Below are positions 23,209 through 34,255 of a DNA stretch of 64,000 nt, in pieces. Positions within the stretch are counted from its first letter, which is position 1; every line of letters begins with the position of its first letter. The position numbers were made by a program, and so were the translations under genes. The notes beneath the pieces were generated by a model. It worked only from the letters and a program-made list of their open reading frames with translations. It had not been told where the DNA came from and ran no database searches. This stretch comes from Agapanthus africanus. Lineage: Eukaryota; Streptophyta; Magnoliopsida; Asparagales; Amaryllidaceae. Location of the stretch: assembly GCA_030015575.1 (NCBI GenBank), contig CM057347.1, forward strand, positions 511,627,176-511,691,175, in the 5' to 3' direction.

Positions 23209-23375
23209 ATATGCCCCTATGAACCGTAGGTCCACCGTTTGCGGCTCCGTAGGGCCAAACAACAAATTAGAACATAAGGCACCGTAGGGACAACGATGGG
23301 GACCTACGGATAAATCCGTACGGGCAAGAAATAGTTGTCCCTACGGATTCCTGAGTCCGTAGGGGCAACCCCATA
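23209..23375. repeat. CACTA right subterminal repeats
   Basis: The right end has fewer units than the left, near 23210-23260, 23281-23330 and 23336-23368, again as CCTACGGAT/ATCCGTA pairs. The left/right asymmetry is usual for CACTA elements. Confidence 0.8.
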
Positions 23376-23386
23376 TTGTAGTAGTG
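23356..23386 (-). repeat. CACTA right terminal inverted repeat
   Basis: Read on the minus strand it begins CACTACTACAATATGGGG and runs into TTGCCCCTACGGA. The outer eleven bases are identical to the left end. Confidence 0.92.
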
Positions 23387-23389
23387 AAT

Positions 23390-23629
23390 GAAGGAGAAAG
23401 AGTGATTGAAAGAGAGTTGTTGACTTTTCATTTTTTTATTTTTGTCTATTTTGGTGGATGAGGTACCGAACATCTCCAATTTTCAACTTTGGCTATTGGA
23501 ATTTTGTAATTTTTTTTATTTTTTATTTTGTTGATAAATTGTCATTGTTTTATTTATTTGTTTTGCAGCATGCTAGATCTAATAGCTCCTTTTCTTTTCT
23601 TTGGTTTGCCCTATTATATTTTTTTGGAC
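23390..23629. other. AT-rich flank of the CACTA element
   Basis: Poly-T tracts and no recognisable gene. Together with 8011-8764 this should have been one continuous locus before the CACTA insertion. Confidence 0.4.
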
Positions 23630-24200
23630 AATTTTTTAAAAACATTTATAAAAATGGGTCACTTTCAAAAAATATTACAAATGCAGGCCGCTTTTGAACA
23701 CTGGGTGCCACGTCAGCGCCAGCTCAGTGCGGACGCTGACTTTTTTTATAGAGCGCACTTTGGAAGTGCACCCCATACATTTCTGTGGTTTTGGCCCAAC
23801 TGAAATATATGGGCGCACTTTCAAAATGCTCCCATACAACTAATGTATGCCCCATCGAGAAGAAAGAGAGAGGAGAAAGAGAGGTTCGAGAGGTGAGAGA
23901 GGGAGCGGGGGAGAGAGAGAGAGGAGCGAGCGAGAGAGGAGAGATCGGCAGGAGAGTGAGAAGTCTGAGAGAGAAAGAAAAGTTTGAGAGAGAGAGAGAG
24001 AAATGTAAATATTTTGAAAATACGTCCCATGCATTTGTAAGAGCCGCAGTTTCTAATTGCGCCCCTTGTAATTTTTTTTATAAAAAAAACGCCAGCGAGC
24101 TGGCGCTGACTTGGCGTTTACATGGCCAAAAGTGGCCTGTTTTTGAAAATACTTTTGAAAGTGGCATATTTTTTAAATTATTTTTAAAAAAACGCCTAAT
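23630..24200. repeat. Foldback (inverted-repeat) structure around a GA-rich core
   Basis: The arms at about 23630-23760 and 24085-24200 are inverted imperfect copies sharing CGTCAGCGCCAGCTC / GAGCTGGCGCTGACTTGGCG and GGGTCACTTTCAAAA / TTTTGAAAGTGGCATA. Between them lie GCACTT/AAGTGC inverted motifs (near 23756-23770) and a long GAGAGA tract (23865-24002). It may be a foldback element or the decayed ends of a Mutator-like transposon. No transposase or clear target duplication is seen. Confidence 0.6.
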
Positions 24201-25011
24201 GCAAAAAAATGTCCTAATTTTTTTATTGAAATCGTATGAATCAATGATAATGTTGTGACCATTTGGTGGTCATGGCAACTTCGCGTCGTGTTAAATTGGA
24301 ATGCTCTTCAAGGTTCTTGATCACTTTGAGGTTGACCAGACCAGAATCAATCCAAGCCCAAATGTAAGATGCAGGCTTCAAGTCATTTGTCTGTCTTGCC
24401 AATTTGCCATATCAAACTTAAACTCAGAATGACATTGATGCTTTGATTCCCGATGAATAAAAATATATAATTAACAATAATTTAAGATAGGTTTATCCCA
24501 TCTTTTCCCTAAAAAAAATAAAACAAAATATTTCTAATTGCGCCCCTTGTAAATTTTTTTATAAAAAAAACGCCAGCGAGCTGGCACTGACTTGGCGTTT
24601 ACATGGCCAAAAGTGGCCTGCTTTTAAAAATACTTTTGAAAGTGGCATATTTTTTAAATTATTTTTAAAAAAAACGCCTAATGCAAAATATTGTCCTAAT
24701 TTTTTTATTGAAATCGTATGAATCAATGATAATGTTGTGACCATTTGGTCATGGCAATTTCGCGTCGTGTTAAATTGGAATGCTCTTCAAGGTTCTTGAT
24801 CACTTTGAGGTTGATCAGACCAGAATCAATCCAAGCCCGAATGTAAGATGCGGGCTTCGAGTCATTTGTGTGTCTCGCCAATTTGCAATATCAAACTTAA
24901 ACTCAGAAAGACATTGATGCTTTGATTCCCGATGAATAAAAATATATAATTAACAATAATTTATGATAGGTTTATCCCATCTTTTTCCTAAAAAAATAAA
25001 ACAAAATATTA
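24050..25011. repeat. 481-bp direct tandem duplication
   Basis: Two adjacent copies (24050-24530 and 24531-25011) begin TTTCTAATTGCGCCCCTTGT and end with AAAATAAAACAAAATAT. They differ by a small number of substitutions and short indels. Each contains one arm of the foldback structure, so the duplication came after it. Confidence 0.88.
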
Positions 25012-25903
25012 TTTTCTATATCCACTTTTTTACCAAATAGTACTCGAAAACCAAAAATTTTAAACTGTCTCACTCTTTATCGTTAACACATATTCTTTCT
25101 AAATTCAAACAGCTTAATTATTCTTATCCCAATAGCTTATTTAATCTTATCCCATCACAAAAAATCTTATAAAACCTAGCATAATTTTTTTTATACTTAG
25201 GTCACCATTTTTAAAAGAAAATGTAAATTAGTGATAAAAGAACAATTAATTCAGTATTATTCAGCAAAATCTAACCCTTCCCTAAATATGAATTTAAAAT
25301 CATAATATATCTAATGTTATCTCATCTCATATATGAACCTGACCTTTTTCTCTGCGACTTTCTTTCATCAATTATTTTACCTTTTGTTTTTGACCTATTT
25401 TCTCCCAAACAATGGAAGATTTAGAGAGGCCGACCAAATCCACAAACCCAATAAGATTTGGAGCTCCCAAAATTTGGTACGACCCAGGTTATAGATGCCG
25501 CATTAGCAAAATTATTGAACCTCCATTACTCAAAACCTCAACGTGCGTGGAGCAATTGTCCGTTAAGGACCCGCTAGTAAATCAAACGCCTATCTCACGC
25601 CCGTCCTTATCGGATCCTTCATGTCGGCGATGACAAGAGAAATTTATAAATATTTTGGATTCGATTACTTCGTGTTTCGGGATAGTTCTTTGGTGAAAGC
25701 TCACGGTCCGAGTTCTTTATTTTTAATTAAATTATTTTTACATATGTTATATAGAGAAAAGACTAATACTTTTGTTTTGAACTGGCCCATAAGCCTAACC
25801 TATGCACACAATAAACCCACACACATGCACACAACAAACACGTATCCAGGAGGCATGCGAATTTGCTCCAAAAACGTTTAAATGTGGTCATTTACCTCCT
25901 AGT
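25012..25903. other. AT-rich stretch, one unsupported small ORF
   Basis: Contains an open frame at 25412-25633 (MEDLERPTKSTNPIRFG...) of 73 codons that I cannot relate to any family. Context and base composition give no support for a gene. Confidence 0.25.
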
Positions 25904-25954
25904 GATCGAACCATGTACTCTCTTCACAAGGAGAATTGCTAATCGACTAAGCTA
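25904..25954 (-). other. tRNA-like (SINE-type) fragment
   Basis: On the minus strand TAGCTTAGTCG (25944-25954) resembles an A box with one mismatch, and GTTCGATCA (25904-25912) resembles a B box. A partial second copy of the surrounding unit follows at about 25960-26050 (GTTCGATCACCAGGAG on the minus strand). It is probably an old SINE remnant. Confidence 0.4.
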
Positions 25955-26458
25955 TTGTGCATCCAGAAGATCCACGAATTTACTCCCAAAGCGTTAAATA
26001 GTGCCCCTTCCTCTCCTGGTGATCGAACTCCACACTGTCTCCAGGAGGGGAAGTGTCATGCTAAGTGAAAAATAAAATATTATTTTTGAAAATTTTTATA
26101 ATTAAATAATAAATATTATGAATATTTTAATATTGCGGTATAATTAAATACCGATAAAGTGGGAAATATTTGGAAAATTATAGAAATTACTAAAAAGAGG
26201 GTGTTTTATATGAATTAAGCAAATTTTAAATTCTTATGATTTATTTTATTCCATTTTAATGCTAATCGCGATTAAATATCACTAATCGTGCATTAAACTT
26301 GATTTGTGCACATGACATGCACCATGTCAAATTATACATTGTTACATTTTCCACCATGTCTTTTCCTTATTTCTTCATGCCTTGTTTTGGTTTTAAAAAA
26401 TGAGAAGAAGAGAAGAGAAAAGAAAAAGAAAAGAAAAGATAAAGAATGAGGCATGGGC

Positions 26459-26459
<1 letters not shown>

Positions 26460-26489
<30 letters not shown>
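26460..26489 (+). repeat. GA microsatellite in LTR T
   Basis: A run of GAGAGA of about 30 bases, after an AG/AAG-rich purine stretch from 26395. Confidence 0.85.
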
Positions 26490-26492
<3 letters not shown>

Positions 26493-29204
26493 GAGGGGTC
26501 AATCTTGGTCTTGGTTCATTCTCCTTTTCATTATTTCCTTCATCTCTTTCCCCACTTCATCTCCATGGCTGCCCTCTCCTTCACCTCCTCTTCATCCCCA
26601 CAAAACAACCCCAAATCAACACAAAAACCTCATCCCCACTTCATTAAAAACTTGCACAAGCTCATTATAATCACCTTGGACCAAGAAAGTTTGAATTTTG
26701 AAGACTTGGGGCAACTCAAGAAAATTCTTGAGTTGCCAAATGAGATAATTCTTACACCATTAGTATAGTATTGCATTCCATTAGCTTCTATTGTTAGTTT
26801 AGAATCGATATATCGAGATTTAGTGAACTTAGAAATTTCCTAGAAGAAGTTTGTGGGGTTCTTGAATTGTGTAGTGTAACTGAGGTTAGTAGAGACCATA
26901 TAACCCCTGTAGTGATGATATAGTGGGCAAAACCAGAGATTAGAACCCCAATTCGCAAACTTAGAAAACCCCGATATCGTATTTTTGTAGACTTTGTGAT
27001 GGTAAAATGGAATCTGCTACAACTCGGGGACTTGGAAAATTATTTAGCAAACACTGTGATACATGCAGACATTCTAGAAGCTACCACTGAAACCTAGGAC
27101 CCAACCCTTTCATCATGGCCGCAATTTTAATCCCCTGGGCCGCAAATTGCGGCCTGGGTACCTCATTTTTGATTCGTGCTTCGTCCATGGCTTTATCTCC
27201 AGTAAATTAGACCCATCCTATGTGCAAAATTGGCTAATTTCACCTAGGGTAAAATCTGGGACCCTTTTCTTGAGTTGCTGCATTGTTTTGCGACTTCGTT
27301 TTAATTTGGGATTTGGTATTTGAGATTGTGTTCCGTCGTCTGATGTTCGTACGTCAGCGATGGGGGTTGTTTGGTTAGTTTTGCTTGCGTGGGCTATAGG
27401 TTCTAACCTATGAGCGCACCGTGTACCGTATTGGTTTTCTGGATTCGATTTTAATAGCGATTTCGATTGTGTATCATTGTAGGTACCTTCGCGTGGATTC
27501 CGAGGCGACGGAGCATGGCGTCATCGACTTCGGCAAGTAAGGAGCAAGATGAGTAGATCTATATCTACGGGAAAAGTCGGATGGATGACGTATAGCACCC
27601 CCGCAAATTTTGATGGAAACCGATTTATATATAGATTATGGTTAAGGGAATCTTAAATAGAAAACTATAAATAGAGTTAAAAGATAGTTAGAGAAACCAT
27701 ATTAGAAACTAAAGGATAGTTAGAAGTGATATGATACGACTAATATGTGATGACGGGATTTGAGGATGATGTTTGACGATATTGCCGTTTAGGGTACTAT
27801 AAGACTAGATAGCCGACGTAAATGTGTCATGCGAACCATACCTATTTCCAAACTGAAGAATCGTATGTATCTTTTAAACAGATACCTTGAGGGAAGTTAC
27901 GGATTTTCAAATGATATCTTTTCCTAAAAAAAACACCGTAGCCCCTACTTTCAAAACTACGATTCGCATATTTTAAAAACTGAATGTATGGTTCGGGTGT
28001 GTATGTTAGATTAGAGACGTATGCTTATAGTAAAGGTAGATTGTATATGTAAAATTGACTTAATATGGGATATAAATGAGATGAAAAGAATATATGACGT
28101 GATATGATGATTTGATGATATATTGGTATACGGATGCGAGTCGATTGAGATGATTGACACCTTGCCGGTCCCCTGATATGAGATTGTTATGGATGCGACC
28201 CGGGGATATAGGTATATAGATTTATAAAATGTTGTGAATCTTGATTGATATACTATACGAGACGTTAGGTCCGTACCCTCATTGTCATATAGGTTGATAG
28301 GATCCGTAATGGTTTAATACCGCCGTACGATGATTTTCCGTACGTGATGAATTTGACTTGATGATTGATCCATACCCTTGACTAGAGGATGCCGTACGAT
28401 GGATGATACCGTACGTGATGTTGTGAGGCTGGATGCCAATTGATAGATTCACCGACTTGGTCATGTTAGATACGTATACCTGTCAGCATTTGCATACGAT
28501 TTACTTTATGCTACGCTCATGTCACTCTCATTGCATTACACATACATGTGCTAGTACACCTACAGCATTACCGATGATGCGTATGTTACACTTACACAGA
28601 TTGGCCGGCTCACACACTTCATCATCGATAATTTTCTTGTCACTACACAGTAGGATTGTTGCATCATGATATGACTCCTTGCATGAATTAATTGCTATGT
28701 TCACATCATTTCGATATGTCGCATGATATACTGATATTGTCACATCACTGTTCCATGCTGCATGATATACGAACATGCTTACATTTCTGTTATATGCCGC
28801 ATACATCATGCTTTACGATTATACGCATTGAGATATGTTGTTTTCGTGAGATTTCTGGATTTGAGAACCGTGGTCATTTTAAAAGAAAGTATGTACTGTA
28901 TTAAAAACCTGGTTTCTCTTGATATGATATTTCGAGATGTCCACCATGAGTTTTCTCGGTTCTGAGATTTGTTTTCGAAACTCGATCCGAGGAGTGGAGG
29001 AACCGTCTGCGAGTAAATGGTGGACCCGGTATGGTTCCCCGGAGCGAGAAATGGTTTTCGTGGAGTAGACGATGAGCCTGGCAGGGTGGCTAGCACTTAC
29101 CGGTGATTGGTTGGACCTGGCGGTTATCCGGAGGATACCGACCGGAGTCGAGAGATGATATGGGCCAATCCGGACTGACGGAGCCCGAGAAATATGAGAA
29201 TTTA

Positions 29205-29391
29205 CGTGCCGATGCTGGGCACGGGTTTCATGATGTTTCGAGTGTCGATGCTGGACACTCAGGTTCCATGATTTGATGTGTCGCGAGGGACACACATTGA
29301 TTTATATCCTCATATTTTCATGCATATGCCTTTATGATATTTACAGGTATGATGTTGTTGTGTCATTGGTTGACACGTGGACGAGATCCAC
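29205..29391 (+). other. Series of five short hairpins in LTR T
   Basis: The stems are CGTGCC/GGCACG (29205-29223), GAGTGTC/GACACTC (29240-29260), TGTGTC/GACACA (29277-29294), GTGTC/GACAC (29360-29376) and GTGGA/TCCAC (29377-29391). The first two have different stems but the identical seven-base loop GATGCTG. Confidence 0.65.
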
Positions 29392-32001
29392 ATGCAAACA
29401 TACATTGATTAATTGTTGGATGATATCCACATACTTATTGTCATTTATTTATAGTGTTGGCACATATGCAGATACGGTCACCTTAGATATCATAGTATTA
29501 CCTTTATGATATAGTTGACCTAGGAATCTGTCACGCCCCGCTTCCCAGTGTACAACGAAGTGGACGCGACGAGGCCCGCTACGTATGTACTCAGAAGTAC
29601 ATACGCTAAGCGTATCTAAGTAATATAAAATAAATACACAAGAGACAAGAGTATAAAAGAACAGCAACTTTTATTTAATAACATTCTTTGTACAATACAT
29701 AGAAAGGAAATACAACTGAAATAAAGATGCCTAAACAGTGGCATAACAGGAAAAGGAATGTACTGAAAAGAAAGTGTACAATGAAATTATACTACTGTGT
29801 CTTCGGCAAATTGCTCTAAGTCTTCTTCTGTTGGCTCTACTTCTGCCGGGTCCAAGTCACCTGACGACATTCAAAGAAGAGAGAACAGAATATCGTCAGC
29901 GAACAGATCGCTCGGTAAGTCCCAAAGGTAAGAGGAAAGTAGACGAGACATTATAAGAAGATACATTGTTAAAGTGTAAACTATTGTTGTAATGTTATGT
30001 TAACGCTGTTATTTGTAGCTTGGTACAGAAGAATGCCAGTGTATACGAGGGGAGTCTCACTTGCCAGAGACTAGGGCACGTGTAGTACAAAGAACCGTTA
30101 TGCCACGGTACAACAGCAATGGGATTCAGGTTAGGTGTATTAATCTGACCACCTCGTGCCACCTTTAACACCTTCCATACCAATCTACCCCTTAAACCCC
30201 GCGATGTCTTGTTTGTATTGTTATCTTGTAAAATTGTATTGATTGTAAGATTGATTGACTGACTGACCGAAACCATGATATCAGGAAACGGTTATAACCG
30301 TAGAGTCATGTAAATGGAATACTGGGAAACATGTAAAAGGAATATATATCCATGGTTCGGTTCAGTCAAGTTGTATAAACTGATAATTGTATTCATGGAT
30401 TCATGTGTTCATATTGAATTGGAAACTTATAGATTATAGATTGACTTGAATCATATTCAAGTCAGATTATGATCAGACTCAAACCCGAGTCAGACCGTAG
30501 AAATGTAAATCGAAGTCCTATAATTGCTAGGGTCCTTAGGGTAATTTATAAAACTTGAGAGGGTTTTATGTAAAAATACTTTTGTATAGTTTTCAAAATA
30601 CAACTCAAGTATTTAATTATCGTCTTTATGTATATACAACAATTTAATGATCAAGATAAATATGTATACATGTTCGAATAGCATGAAATGAGTCAAGTAT
30701 ATTATACGAGTAACTACCAAAAACAATGCTGTAAAGAAATATTATGTACGACTAATTAATCAAGTCAAACGAATGCGAGAACATAAACAAAAATATGGCT
30801 CTAAGTGTTTTGCATGCGTGAGTTCCAGTTTCACCTAAATACGACTACCGGTTTGAGAGATATATATGTTTTCGTATCGTCGCGCAAAACAGATCAGAAT
30901 CTATTCGGCACCGTCACATATTTTTAAAACGCAGTTTGAGTTAATTTCTATCGGTTTTCAGGTTATGAAAATTATTATAAAATTGTACGTATTTCGATGT
31001 ACTTATCTAAAACACCAAGATTCCTTATTTGGATTTTTGAAGCTCTAGTTATGATCATTTTAATATCAGCGTTTAAAACAGAAATTCAGATTTCTGGACA
31101 GCAACTATATATTCTATTGCAAAGCCTATATCAGGTTGTTTCATGCATTCCTAAGTAATATAATATTCATAAAATTATAGTTCTATCAATGGTGCATCTA
31201 CACATCTAAATTTTGTCACAAACGGACATCGGGTGTTCGAGTTATGTCCAATTTAAAAACAGTGTGCGAATCGGAACAGATTCTGTCCAGATCCGTCATT
31301 TAATATTGTAACGCAGTTTTCTTTATCTTAGATGGGTTTTCAGTAAAACTATAAAACTAAGAAAATATAGATCATTCGATGTAGATATCAAAAACACCTG
31401 AGTTTGCTCAATTTGGATATCGTTATACCAAGTTATGTGTCCTAGAAGTTGACCGATAACTGCAGTTTTCTATTTTACGAACGGTGAATAAAAACGATAT
31501 AATTCATAAACCGTTTGGTGATTCGATCTAAAATTTTTACAGCATGTACAAAATAATATACTCTATCATATGTAAATTTCCATAAATTTTCAGAAGTAAA
31601 AATTAATTTCTAAAAATTATTTTAAAGTTAAAAGTATTGATGTGTATACTAAAATCGGCAAAAAGATTAACTAGTATTTTATGCAGGCTTCTATTTTTCT
31701 TTTAATAAACAAACCGATTTCATGTGACATTATAGATATATTGTGGCATGAAATTTGTGTTCTCACAACTTGTAATAAACATTCCTAGTCATGAACAAAG
31801 AATTAAAAATACTTTAATTTGAACAAGAGATAATAAGATATTATTAAACCATATAGAATCATATATATCTAAACTTATGTATATGTATATGTATATGTTT
31901 ATGTGTATCTTCTCTTATGGATTATGATATGAAAAGAATAGGGGGTTCACGATGCATGACAAGAGGAAAATAAGAGGTGGGGGGAAAGGAGAGAGAAGGG
32001 A

Positions 32002-32009
32002 CTTATATA
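32002..32009 (-). promoter_or_regulatory. TATA box of LTR B
   Basis: TATATAAG on the minus strand is followed by TCCCTTCTCTCTCC, a typical pyrimidine-rich start of an LTR transcript. Confidence 0.5.
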
Positions 32010-32285
32010 CACAAGCCGGTATTGTCACCGGGCTTGTCTATCCGCCGATCACCTCGCGTTACTAGCGAGACCTTCTTGAAGGCTTCTTCATGTTCTTCTT
32101 CTTGGACTCTAGGTGAAGAGGGAGAAGTGAGAGATAAAGATGGTGTAATGGTGAATAATAATATATGCATTTAACATGAGAATTAAAAGAGAAATGAAAG
32201 ACCACCATTCATTTTGGAAATGAAAGATCTCATTTGTAGGTTATGAGAAGAATAAAAAATGATAAAAAATAATTGCAAGAATGGG

Positions 32286-32339
32286 GATTTGAACATGTGA
32301 CTTATGGAATAACAAAGCAAAGACTTAACCAATGAGCTA
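32286..32339 (-). other. tRNA-like A-box/B-box module in LTR B
   Basis: On the minus strand TAGCTCATTGG (32329-32339) and GTTCAAATC (32286-32294) both match the pol III consensus completely, 34 bases apart. It lies about 280 bp upstream of the TATA box, corresponding to the modules in A1 and A4. Confidence 0.6.
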
Positions 32340-32653
32340 CAAGGTTGTTCATGCACATATTTAATTAGAATTAAATATATGATATTGCTTAAAAAAAAGT
32401 GGGCTTTTCAGATGGGCTGTAGAGAATAAGAATAATGGATTTGGTTAAATATTTATGAAAGGAAAAATAAGAATGAGAAGTTAAAAACTTAAATATAAGA
32501 AAAAGAAATTGTACCTAGAAAAAAATACATAATAGATTGATGAATAAAATAATAATAAATTTAATAGAAAAAGGAAAATACCAAGTATAAATAAATACGG
32601 TATATTATTGAAGAGGGATAATACAAATGTATAAAGATTTTGGGGTCATTACA

Positions 32654-33393
32654 GAATCGTTGTTTATTCGATTTCTACTTGTTGATATTTTTCTACTCAC
32701 GAGTTGGCAACTCACCTGCGTTGTGCCACAGTTCTTGCAGGTTGACCGCATGGATCCATAGCGGCATCGCTGGCATACAGTTGCATTCGGGCGTTTTGCT
32801 TTGGTAGGTGGTACATGTTGGATCGTACCCCTCTTATATTTACTATTCATATTGTATCTAGACAACTCCATCAATCAAACTAGTATTTGTATAAGTAATG
32901 AGACTTAGTGAGACTTGTGGTTGCGAGACTTAGAGCGATGAGTATTCCGCTACTTGTGGTTTTGATGTCTTACTTATTTCCTTATCTTTTGTGGTGAACT
33001 TCGCCGTTGGGTGTCGTATACTTATATTTATACCTTGCGTGATTGTGGATCCGCCGATTGGTGAAGAGCTAGCTCCCGCTTGGGGATTCCTTTTATATTT
33101 TCATGTATTGTGGTTTTGGATCAAAAAATACAAAGGAGGTGCTGCCTAAATTTTTAAAAGACGAAACATGTTTTCAAACTAGTAAATTTCACTTGCATTA
33201 TTCATGTTCCTTTTCTATGCATTTAAGAAAACTTGATTTCATTATACCTTTATTTCAAAACTTCATCTCCTTGTTTTTTTTTCTTCTTAAAATGGTTTAG
33301 ATTTCTGGGTTTTGGCTTACTTTAATTTCGTGACGCCTTTAGACATGGCGTGATTTAAGTGCTGGTCACGAGCTAATATTTCGGGTTGTGACA
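32654..33393 (+). mobile_element. Long gypsy-type LTR T, right piece
   Basis: Starts with the duplicated GAATC and ends ATTTCGGGTTGTGACA, a common end of plant gypsy LTRs. An opposite-strand frame at 32605-32874 has several cysteines (CQRC...CKNCG) that look like a zinc motif, but it lies antisense to the LTR and is not supported as a gene. Confidence 0.55.
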
Positions 33394-33692
33394 GATCCAG
33401 AGGAAGGACATTATAAAAAGACAAAAATTAAAGACTAATCTAGGGTGGGTTAATTTTGTCCATATACAAATTTTGGTGTGGATTTATCCAATAAAGGTTT
33501 GGCAATATCGCCACCCTTCACATTTCTAATAAACAATTGGCATTTTGTTGAGTCAAGAAAAATCCTATATAGATATGATCCAAATTTAAGATCGATATAT
33601 CTATTTATATAATATATATAAAAGAAATATAAAGAATATTCTCTCGTCTGGTTTGGATTTTAGTGGGAAAATTGTCATCCGGCTACTATTCA
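33394..33692. other. AT-rich spacer between LTR T and LTR A4
   Basis: No primer binding site follows LTR T, and no gene or repeat is recognised. Confidence 0.4.
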
Positions 33693-33809
33693 TGTAACGA
33701 CTCTGAAATTTTTGTACGGAAATTTTCTGTTAATATACAAGAAATGTGTTTTATAGCCTGAGTTTGAGTTATAAGTCACTTTTGTGAAATAAGAGAAAGA
33801 AGCAACTTG

Positions 33810-33862
33810 TAGCTCTCTGGTAAAGCCTTATATTGTTGTAACGTAGCCTCTGTGTTCGATTC
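33810..33862 (+). other. tRNA-like A-box/B-box module in LTR A4
   Basis: TAGCTCTCTGG (33810-33820) differs from the A-box consensus at one position. GTTCGATTC (33854-33862) fits the B box fully. The spacing of 33 bases is like the A1 and B copies. Confidence 0.55.
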
Positions 33863-34247
33863 CTATCAGACACAATTATTTTTTTTTCTGATTTTACTTT
33901 TTAACTTTTTGGAAACCCAAAAGATTTTACGTGCAATACACGGGAAATGAAAAGTTCAGAAAAATCAAACATGTGTAAAATGGAGTAAACAGAGGGTTGA
34001 TCAGGTGGCACGAATCTCGAGGCAAATGCCTCAAGATCGACCGGCGGAAATGGGCTTGGGGACGGCACCGACGGTCAGATGGTGGCCAATGAGCTCCGTG
34101 CTTTGCACATATGACTCTTCACCTCTTCTTAACTTCTTTGCACTATTTGATTTCCCTGCAATCAAATAAAGACCTTTCAATTTACCAATTAACACAATTT
34201 GAATGTTTTTAATCCACACTTTTAATTCCCAAACCCTAATTCTCCAC

Positions 34248-34255
34248 TATAAATA
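34248..34255 (+). promoter_or_regulatory. TATA box of LTR A4
   Basis: TATAAATA is preceded by AAACCCTAATTCTCCAC as in A1, 555 bp from the LTR start. A GTAAGTCCCTCCC at 34450 could be a leader splice donor. Confidence 0.6.

Larger units (their letters stand above)
8768..23386 (-). mobile_element. CACTA (En/Spm-type) DNA transposon with a nested Copia element
   Basis: The ends are inverted copies beginning CACTACTACAA, and the 3-bp sequence AAT flanks both sides (8765-8767 and 23387-23389), which is the target-site size of this superfamily. Dense palindromic subterminal repeats lie inside both ends, as expected for sites bound by a TnpA-type protein. The body carries a minus-strand Ptta/En/Spm gene. 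No DDE transposase (TnpD type) is recognisable, so the copy is probably non-autonomous. Removing Copia C1 leaves about 4.3 kb. Confidence 0.93.
26054..29528 (+). mobile_element. Long gypsy-type LTR T, left piece
   Basis: Begins TGTCATGCTAAGTG after GGGGAAG. It contains a transcribed-leader-like stretch of CT-rich sequence (26505-26660) and TTGTAGGTACC near 27477-27486, which could be a splice acceptor region, followed by CGAGGCGACGGAG. The layout resembles large Del/Tekay-type LTRs (from memory). It is interrupted at 29528 by LTR B and resumes at 32654. No PBS or coding region is attached and no target duplication is seen, so the start is a best guess. Confidence 0.5.
29529..32653 (-). mobile_element. 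Family-A solo LTR B, inserted in LTR T
   Basis: Read on the minus strand it starts TGTAATGACCCCAAAATC and ends GGGAAGCGGGGCGTGACA. GAATC is repeated exactly at 29524-29528 and 32654-32658. The last 1.1 kb aligns with A1-A4, including GGGGTAGATTGGTA and GGGACTTACCGAGCG. The middle is strongly diverged and makes it 3.1 kb long. It has no gag or pol. Confidence 0.85.

Noticed and set aside
23785-24258. 157-codon ORF with Arg/Glu-rich stretch
   Set aside because: Crosses the GAGAGA tract and the foldback arm. It is a composition artefact.
25412-25633. 73-codon ORF MEDLERPTKS...
   Set aside because: Short, isolated, and without homology or codon evidence. Mentioned only as unsupported.
32605-32874. 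Cysteine-containing frame resembling a zinc knuckle (minus strand)
   Set aside because: Antisense to LTR T, crosses the LTR B boundary at 32653, and its cysteine spacing does not match CCHC.
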